Source: Scilla litardierei (lineage: Eukaryota > Streptophyta > Magnoliopsida > Asparagales > Asparagaceae). Taken from it: a stretch of DNA of 64,000 bases. The notes under the pieces were generated by a model. That model did not search any database. It worked only from the letters and a program-made list of their open reading frames with translations, and was not told the DNA's origin. The DNA is taken from assembly GCA_030789695.1 (NCBI GenBank), contig CM061141.1:194319689-194383688 (forward strand), in the 5' to 3' direction. Shown here in pieces: positions 57,516 to 64,000 of the stretch (the first letter of the stretch is position 1; each line of letters starts with the position of its first letter). The translations under genes and the position numbers were made by a program.

Positions 57516-58655
57516 TGATACGACTATTTTGACCGGGTCCGGAGGAGCCAAGTCAACCACGACCAGTCAACCAGCCAAACCACGGCCTCGGGCTCCGGCC
57601 CAAGGATCTTACGGGTGGGCCGCGTTTCTCCATCCACGACGAAGGCCCAAGAGATTGCCCGCTTCTGTAGCGGAGGAAATCGGGGCCCAAATCGAGGAAG
57701 CCTTCGCCAAATATGGCAGCCGCCCCGTGCCATCATGATCCGCCAATTATGGCAGCCACCTTCATGGCTCGCCAAATATGGCAACCGACTTCATGGCCAG
57801 GCTTAATGGCCATCATTCCCCCGCCATTATGGCCCGCCAATTATGGCAATCACTCATAGCCATGACTCCACCTTCATGGCGTCATCAAGTGGGCGCAATT
57901 AGAGGGGGTCAACCCTTCCCCATTTGCACGACCCCATGAATGACGGCCATGATGTCACGTCATGGCACATGATGAGCGTGGTTCGTCTATATGAGGAGGG
58001 GGCGGGCGTCATTTGGAGGGGGCCGGATCTTCACCACCTACAACGGAGGTACCTCATACTCCCATCTTACACCTTCTTCCACCTTGAATATTTCTCCTCC
58101 AAAGCTCGGCCCGAGGACTCGAGTATCGGTCTCTCCGCGAGCCATACTCGATCCCACCGAGCACTTATCAGGCCAGATCTGACTTTGGCATCGGAGGGGC
58201 TTCGGTCGGAACCAAGGTCCGACCCCCCTGACGAGCTCTCTCGTCTATTCAGGTCCAGGAGTTTCAGCGACGCCGAGGCTACCCCTCGGCGTCCTTCCAG
58301 CCGGAGCCGAGCGCCCTCGTCCCCGACCTCGTTCGTCTCCTCCGTCACGAGGATGTCGCTCTGCCGAGGCTACCCCTCGCCAAGCCGACGCGAGGATCCG
58401 CGCGTCCCGCTGCGAGCGACTCTGCCTTCAACCGATCCCGGAGGCTGTCATCTCGCCGAGGCTACCCCTCGGCCCGCCAAAGAACGGAGCCGCGCCTTTC
58501 CGCTCGAGCGAACGCGCCGTCGGTCGACCCCACCGGTCATCTCCGACTCGAGCGACAGCCACGACAACTCGGGGGTCCCGCGCGTCCCCTCTTTGACCGC
58601 GTTGACCACGCACCTTCCATACTATTAATGTGTTCTGTGAAAAATAGCAGAAACA
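57516..58655 (+). repeat. 5' LTR of the LARD-like element
   Basis: 1140 bp. It contains degenerate GCCAATTATGGCA/CTTCATGGC repeats (57690-57890) and three copies of the hairpin GCCGAGGCTACCCCTCGGC or near it (58275, 58362, 58457). The 234-codon frame at 57924 is probably spurious. Confidence 0.88.
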
Positions 58656-58657
58656 TT

Positions 58658-58673
58658 TGGCGCCGTCTGTGGG
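58658..58673 (+). other. Primer binding site of the LARD-like element
   Basis: TGGCGCCGTCTGTGGG, two bases after the LTR end. Confidence 0.8.
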
Positions 58674-61600
58674 AACGAGTCGAACACCCATGTCAATATC
58701 CACATCGACAACGACTCATTTCAGTTAATCAAATGTCCGAAAGACCAAATGCCAAGAGGACAACATGTCTTTCAAGTTCAAGTCTCTGTCACCTCTCAAG
58801 AATTTGGACCTCACATCCAGAACCCCCCTTGCATGAAAAATTGCCACGAAACGACAATCTTGCCCAAAATCTCTCTTTCATTAAAGCCCCTTCCCTGGCG
58901 TCGAAAGGGCCACTTGATTTCTACGAATGGCCATCGAATTACAACGTCCGAATGACGAAGGACCCATCGCAAAATTGGGGGCATCAAAGAAACCAACAAC
59001 TTCGGGAGAACACCGGATTCGATCCTGATGAGATCGGAACTAAGAAGCCTTCCCCTCAACCGTAAAGCCGAAACCATTGCTGGGATCATCGGCGAAGTCA
59101 CCGAGTCGTTGACCAGACCAGATGAAGGCGACCCACGGAGAAGGCGACCGTCACCGGACTTGGATCTCGACAAGGTTGTCTCCTAATCCGTCATCGTTGT
59201 CGGGAGATCGAAGCAGATGGTCACGATCTACACCGATTGACTAGCAGTCTCCTTCCCGAGCAGCTTCTCGGAGCTCGCCCTACGTCTCGAGCAAGCTGAG
59301 ATCGCCGTTCATCGGAGCCTGTCCAAGCAGCTGCGCCTTCATGCCGGGCCTCCATCCCCGGGCAATCGGCAAGCTTCCTACCATGCTTGAGCCGATCTGT
59401 CCGAGTTCTTCCAGTCGGTGGGAGATTTGTCCGGGCAAAGAGCAGCGCGAGATCTCTGATCATCTCCATGAACCCGAGTTCGGCGATAGATTCGCTCTCC
59501 ACATGGTTCAGGAAGCGCTCGAACCCACGATCGGTGAAATCCCAGGGTGAATCCACCCCGTTCGGAGGTCAACTGGGGGTTGATGCAGGTGAACCCTGAC
59601 GACGTTCAGCAGTGTCACCCAAATCCAAAAACCGGTTTCGACCCCTCTTCCTCCAAGAGCTTCTCGGTGTAGTTGTGGCGCGATCGACGTATGCCGACAC
59701 CGCTCAATTTGTTGTGATAGAGGCATCGTAGTAATAAAGAAGGATCCAAACAATGAATCTTCTTCATCGGTTCACTGTCCTGCAAGCTGTTGTTGGGAAC
59801 CACAAATCGATACCGCCCCTGCGATAAAGTGGCTCCTACCCGCTGTCCCCACAAATATTCCATCTCTTCAAGGATCCTGCATGAGACACTTGAAGATCGT
59901 GAAAGGAGGATGTCGCCAGGCCGCCAAAACTACCTCGTCCCCAAGCCGAGCTCCGAAGCTCCTAGCAAGAAGTTCGAGATAAACCAGCCACATCCTCCGC
60001 AGTGGACGAGGCCGAACAAGCGAGACCGACCCAACAAAAAGGTCGATCTATTACCGAATCCTTATTAATTGATTGATTTCCATCTACTAACTGAGATGCT
60101 CTCTTAACGACTATCCTTCCTCCAATTTTTTGCAAACTCGAGACATACAGCCATGAAAAGCTCAAGAGCGGAGCCGAGATCCCCTTGCCCAGCAGCTCCC
60201 ACTACCGAACTGCTGAGCGTGCAAAACCACCAACCATGTCGACCATCTGGCTGCGGACTCGCCAGGACCCATGGTTTGTATAGGGAAGCTGAGAGGGAAC
60301 AACATGCCGATTGATCTGCTGGTGCTCATCACCGCCGTTGCTTTGGGAACAATAACTGAGCGCCTCGGCTGTCACCTCAACTGCGAACACCGGATCTTGG
60401 CCCCGAGGCCGTAGTGAAGGTTGCCGCCGGAGTTCGATCGATGCCTTTTGGACTTCTCTCTCACCGACCCCGCTGCTGTCGACGAGATGTCGACGGTGGA
60501 ACACGTCGCTGCTGCCCGACGCCCAGACCTTCGCCAAAGGAGCGCCACGGCTCAGCATCGGCCTGACTTCCAACATCCGACCATCCGAGCGTGCCATTAA
60601 AGCATCAGATGCAGGAAATCTTCAAGAATCTCTGCAAGGGATCCCGCGGATCTCCCCGCCTAGGATCTCACATGTCGCAAGGGATCGATGAGTGGGTTCT
60701 GGCTCGACAACCGATGGCGATGCTCCCAACCCGGGGGGCTCATCCTCGACAACAAGCTCGACTCACTACATCGGACGCCTTCCCGATCGTTGTCAGAGAT
60801 TATGCCGCCGGACCCGTCAGAAGCGCTCCGAGGTCCCCGCAAAGGCTATCGTGATCTACGATGCGAGCATTCTCATTCTCCACACTGCTGACCCCCCTGA
60901 TCCTTGACCGGGAGGAGGAAATCGACCCAACAGAGCTTCGGGCCAATCGACGCTCGAAATCACAGGGCCTCATCCAGGCTCGATTCCGAGCCTTTGATCC
61001 GATCTTGCCACCAGGTGGAGTTCGGCATCCGACTACGGCAACGGGGCTTCATCGGGGCTCGCTCCCGAGCGTTCGATCCGGCCTCGACCCACCGCCCTGA
61101 GCCAAGCTCCAACCTCCGAGCTCAAGGCGTATTCGAGCATCCGGATGCCTCCTAACCAAAGCTTCGACCCGAGGCCGAAGCCGACCCAGCAAAAAGGTCA
61201 AACTATCCTCTTCCCCCATTGCTAAATTAATTGTGTGCTTTCAGACAACTACAAGAGCTTCCCTAACAATTCTCCTCTCTTAAACTTCTTGCGAGATGGT
61301 GATAAAAAGCCACATCCTCCGGTTTCAACAAATGTCTCACAAAAAGCTTGTAGATAAGGCTGCCATGGTCGCGACAACGCCGGAGCACACGGCGACCGGC
61401 ATTGTAGCCTCGGCCAACTTAAGGGAGAGGCGCAAGGAGTGCGTCTAGATCTGGGGATGGGCCAGGAAGACACATGGCTACGAGTGGCCTGGCAAGGTCG
61501 CCAAGGAGAATGAGATCTCGATCGAGTTCAGACAAGAGACAACACCGACGACCCTCGCAGGCGTCGGGCTTAGCCCCGACTCGGCCTTCATCGATGGCCC

Positions 61601-62482
61601 TACCACCATCTCTAGCCATGGTCTCGACGTCCGCCATACCAACACCGTGCTGCCATCGCCAAACATATGGGCTGAGCTCCCATCACTGTGCCGCCCTTGC
61701 CGAGCTACCTTGGTCGTACCGCCAAACAGACAAAAGCGGGAGCCGGAGCGAGAGCAGGAGCTGGAGCTGGAGCAAGGACCCAGACAAAAGATGGAGCCGG
61801 AGCCGGAGCTGGAACTGGAGCAGAAGCTAGGATCCAGACAAAGCTGGAGCCGGAGCGGGAGATGCGGTCCAGACAAAAGCTATAGCTGGAGCTGAATTTG
61901 GAAATAGAACTAGAGCTGTGTCTAGACGAGGCCGACCCATCCAAGAGGAGGCCGACCACACCAGTTCAACCGACCCAGGAGGAGGCCGACCAGACAAGTC
62001 CGACCGCCTTGCCAAGTATCTGAGTTTCAACGCCAAGCCACCTCGTCGAGCTTACAAAGTTATCCCCACTGCGACGGAGCTGTTGAACCAGTCGAGCATC
62101 CAGGCCGCTCCTCTGACCGTGGCCGAGCCGTTTGGCCGAAGCACCACCGTCTGAGTTCGAGCAACCAAGCAGCTCCTCCGATCGAGGCCGACCAGTTCAG
62201 GCCGAAACCGAGGCCGACCCCAGAGGAGGCCGACCGGTCCAGACGAGTTGGACCACCCTTCCAAGCCTCCGAGCCACCTTGTCTCAAAGTCGTCCTCATC
62301 CTAACCAAGCCGATCTGGCCGAAGCACCCCCGTCCGAGTTCAAGCACCCAGATCGCTCCTCCGACCGTGCTGCTGGGTCCCCGCTTGCCGAACAACTCCT
62401 GCATCCACCGATCTGGACGAAACAATGGCAGAGCGCCACCATGGAATCTTCGAAAGGCTTCACAAGGTCCTCACCCTTTTCG
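58674..62482 (+). other. Non-coding interior of the LARD-like element
   Basis: No domain was recognised in any frame. 61730-61900 is a GAGCCGGAGC(T/A)GGA-type repeat, read as EPELELEQ in one frame. 61918-62230 repeats GAGGCCGACC. Composition is GC-rich throughout. Confidence 0.6.
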
Positions 62483-63046
62483 CCGACCGTAAGCCGAGGG
62501 GCAACTCCCCTCGCCACCGGGCAGATCTCCTTTGCCGGCCGTAAGCCGAGGGGTAACTCACCTCGCCACCGAGCGGATCTCCTTCGTCGGCCGTAAGCCG
62601 AGGGGCAACTCCCCTCGCCACCGGGCGAATCTCCTTTGCCGGCCGTAAGCCGAGGGGCAACTCACCTCGCCACCGAGCGGATCTCCCTCGTCGGCCGTAA
62701 GCCGAGGGGCAACTCCCCTCGCCACCGAGCGGATCTCCTTCGTCGGCCGTAAGCCGAGGGGCAACTCCCCTCGCAACCGAACGAACGGATCGGTCAAAGA
62801 GCTGGGGGCAACCCCCCCAGTAGGCCGAGCACTCCTTCGTCGGTCGTAAGCCGAGGGACAACTCCCCTCGCCACCGAACGAATCTCCTCCGTCGACCGTA
62901 AGCCGAGGGGAAACTCCCCTCGCCACCGAACGAATCTCCTTCGTCGACCGTAAGCCGAGGGGCAACTCCCCTCGCCACCGAACGGAGCTCCTTCGTCGGC
63001 CGTAAGCCGAGGGGCAACTCCCCTCGCAACCGAACGAATCTCGGAC
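62483..63046. repeat. 52-bp hairpin minisatellite, about ten copies
   Basis: Each unit has CGTAAGCCGAGGGGCAACTC then CCCTCGCCACCGA..GGATCTCCTTCGTCGG, and can fold as GAGGGG-caact-CCCCTC. One unit (about 62745-62840) carries a 40-bp insertion. 52 is not a multiple of three, so the repetitive peptides in all frames are by-products. Confidence 0.9.
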
Positions 63047-63162
63047 CGACGATCTATCGTCACTAGCCAACTCCGCAGGACGGACCAAAATCTACAGAAA
63101 GAGCAACTTCTTCCCCATTATACTACATCTCCCGACCTCCACCTCAACAATGGTAGAGCTCA

Positions 63163-63177
63163 GAAGATGGGGGCAAT
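63163..63177 (+). other. Polypurine tract of the LARD-like element
   Basis: AGAAGATGGGGGCAAT directly before the right LTR. Confidence 0.75.
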
Positions 63178-64000
63178 TGATACGTCTATTTTGACCGGGT
63201 CCGGAGGAGCCAAGTCAACCACGACCAGTCAACCAGCCAAACCACGGCCTCGGGCTCCGGCCCAAGGATCTTACGGGTGGGCCGCGTTTCTCCATCCACG
63301 ACGAAGGCCCAAGAGATTGCCCGCTTCTGTAGCGGAGGAAATCGGGGCCCAAATCGAGGAAGCCTTCGCCAAATATGGCAGCCGCCCCGTGCCATCATGA
63401 TCCGCCAATTATGGCAGCCACCTTCATGGCTCGCCAAATATGGCAACCGACTTCATGGCCAGGCTTAATGGCCATCATTCCCCCGCCATTATGGCCCGCC
63501 AATTATGGCAATCACTCATAGCCATGACTCCACCTTCATGGCGTCATCAAGTGGGCGCAATTAGAGGGGGTCAACCCTTCCCCATTTGCATGACCCCATG
63601 AATGGCGGCCATGATGTCACGTCATGGCACATGATGAGCGTGGTTCGTCTATATGAGGAGGGGGCGGGCGTCATTTGGAGGGGGACGGATCTTCACCACC
63701 TACAACGGAGGTACCTCATACTCCCATCTTACACCTTCTTCCACCTTGAATATTTCTCCTCCAAAGCTCGGCCCGAGGACTCGAGTATCGGTCTCTCCGT
63801 GAGCCATACTCGATCCCACCGAGCACTTATCAGGCCAGATCTGACTTTGGCATCGGAGGGGCTTCGGTCGGAACCAAGGTCCGACCCCCCTGACGAGCTC
63901 TCTCGTCTATTCAGGTCCAAGAGTTTCAGCGACGCCGAGGCTACCCCTCGGCGTCCTTCCAGCCGGAGCCGAGCGCCCTCGTCCCCGACCTCGTTCGTCT
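63178..64000 (+). repeat. 3' LTR of the LARD-like element, cut by the window end
   Basis: Follows 57516-58339 with only a handful of substitutions. Confidence 0.9.

Larger units (their letters stand above)
57516..64000 (+). mobile_element. Large non-coding LTR element (LARD-like, gypsy-type primer site), right end outside the window
   Basis: LTRs start TGATACG(A/T)CTATTTTGACC at 57516 and 63178. The left LTR ends GCAGAAACA at 58655, followed by TGGCGCCGTCTGTGGG, a primer site common in Tat-type gypsy elements. The polypurine tract AGAAGATGGGGGCAAT precedes the right LTR. The 4.5-kb interior has no gag or pol domain that I recognise, only low-complexity open frames on both strands. The two LTRs are almost identical over the 820 bp available, so the insertion is recent and must have used proteins from another element. 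Confidence 0.82.

Noticed and set aside
57924..58628. 234-codon open frame in the LARD-like LTR
   Set aside because: GC-rich, serine/proline-rich, no domain, located in an LTR; most likely random openness.
62483..63046. Regular repeat array resembling a CRISPR
   Set aside because: Units are contiguous without unique spacers, lie inside a plant LTR element, and no cas-like gene is present; it is a minisatellite.
62460..63088. Long minus-strand frames with repeated RGELPLGLRPTKE-type peptides
   Set aside because: The 52-bp unit rotates through all three frames and gives similar peptides in each, so the frames follow from the repeat, not from selection.

Overview
This window is nuclear DNA from a flowering plant with a repeat-rich genome. 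The evidence is nested LTR retrotransposons of several plant clades (Athila-type, Tekay/Del and Reina-type chromoviruses, SIRE-type and short-LTR copia), a Helitron, a LINE tail and a plastid rpoB fragment, with one host gene split into small exons by GT-AG introns. I cannot name the species.

The only convincing host protein gene lies on the minus strand between about 55.4 and 30.7 kb. It is a JmjC histone demethylase of the plant KDM3/JMJ25/IBM1 type. Twelve exons can be placed by sequence. They join in frame without a stop and carry both cysteine-rich zinc regions and the H-x-D...H iron ligands. A 20.4-kb intron (32178-52556) falls inside the JmjC domain directly after the HxD motif. That intron holds a decayed Reina-like gypsy element (34974-42741) with a solo copia LTR in its 3' LTR, a Helitron (43051-45064), a plastid rpoB fragment (45235-45532), a transposon-like coding remnant (47.3-48.8 kb) and a composite gag-only gypsy/TRIM foldback element (49540-52484). 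An intact-looking short-LTR copia element (25316-30467) sits about 200 bp downstream of the stop codon. Further left is the 3' part of a decayed ascorbate peroxidase gene (21539-22171).

The left third (1-21.5 kb) is a transposon stack whose layers are dated by target-site duplications. An Athila-like element (minus) has its 5' LTR broken by a Tekay-like solo LTR (plus, TSD AATAC), and that solo LTR is broken by a complete Tekay/Del element (minus, 4330-14140, TSD AGTAG). Next comes a SIRE-type copia derivative with PPT-LTR-PBS-gag-LTR order, no pol, a truncated right LTR, and a LINE tail inside its long LTR.

The right end (57516-64000) is a large non-coding LTR element (LARD-like) with 1.14-kb LTRs and a 52-bp hairpin minisatellite. 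It is inserted into another copy of the SIRE-type LTR and runs off the window.

The most notable observations are: two short GT-AG intron-like gaps interrupting gag-pol of the Tekay element; arrays of short palindromes in the LTRs of three unrelated families; the giant transposon-filled intron in an IBM1-type demethylase gene; and the composite element at 49540-52484 whose two ends come from different families yet share a 5-bp target duplication.
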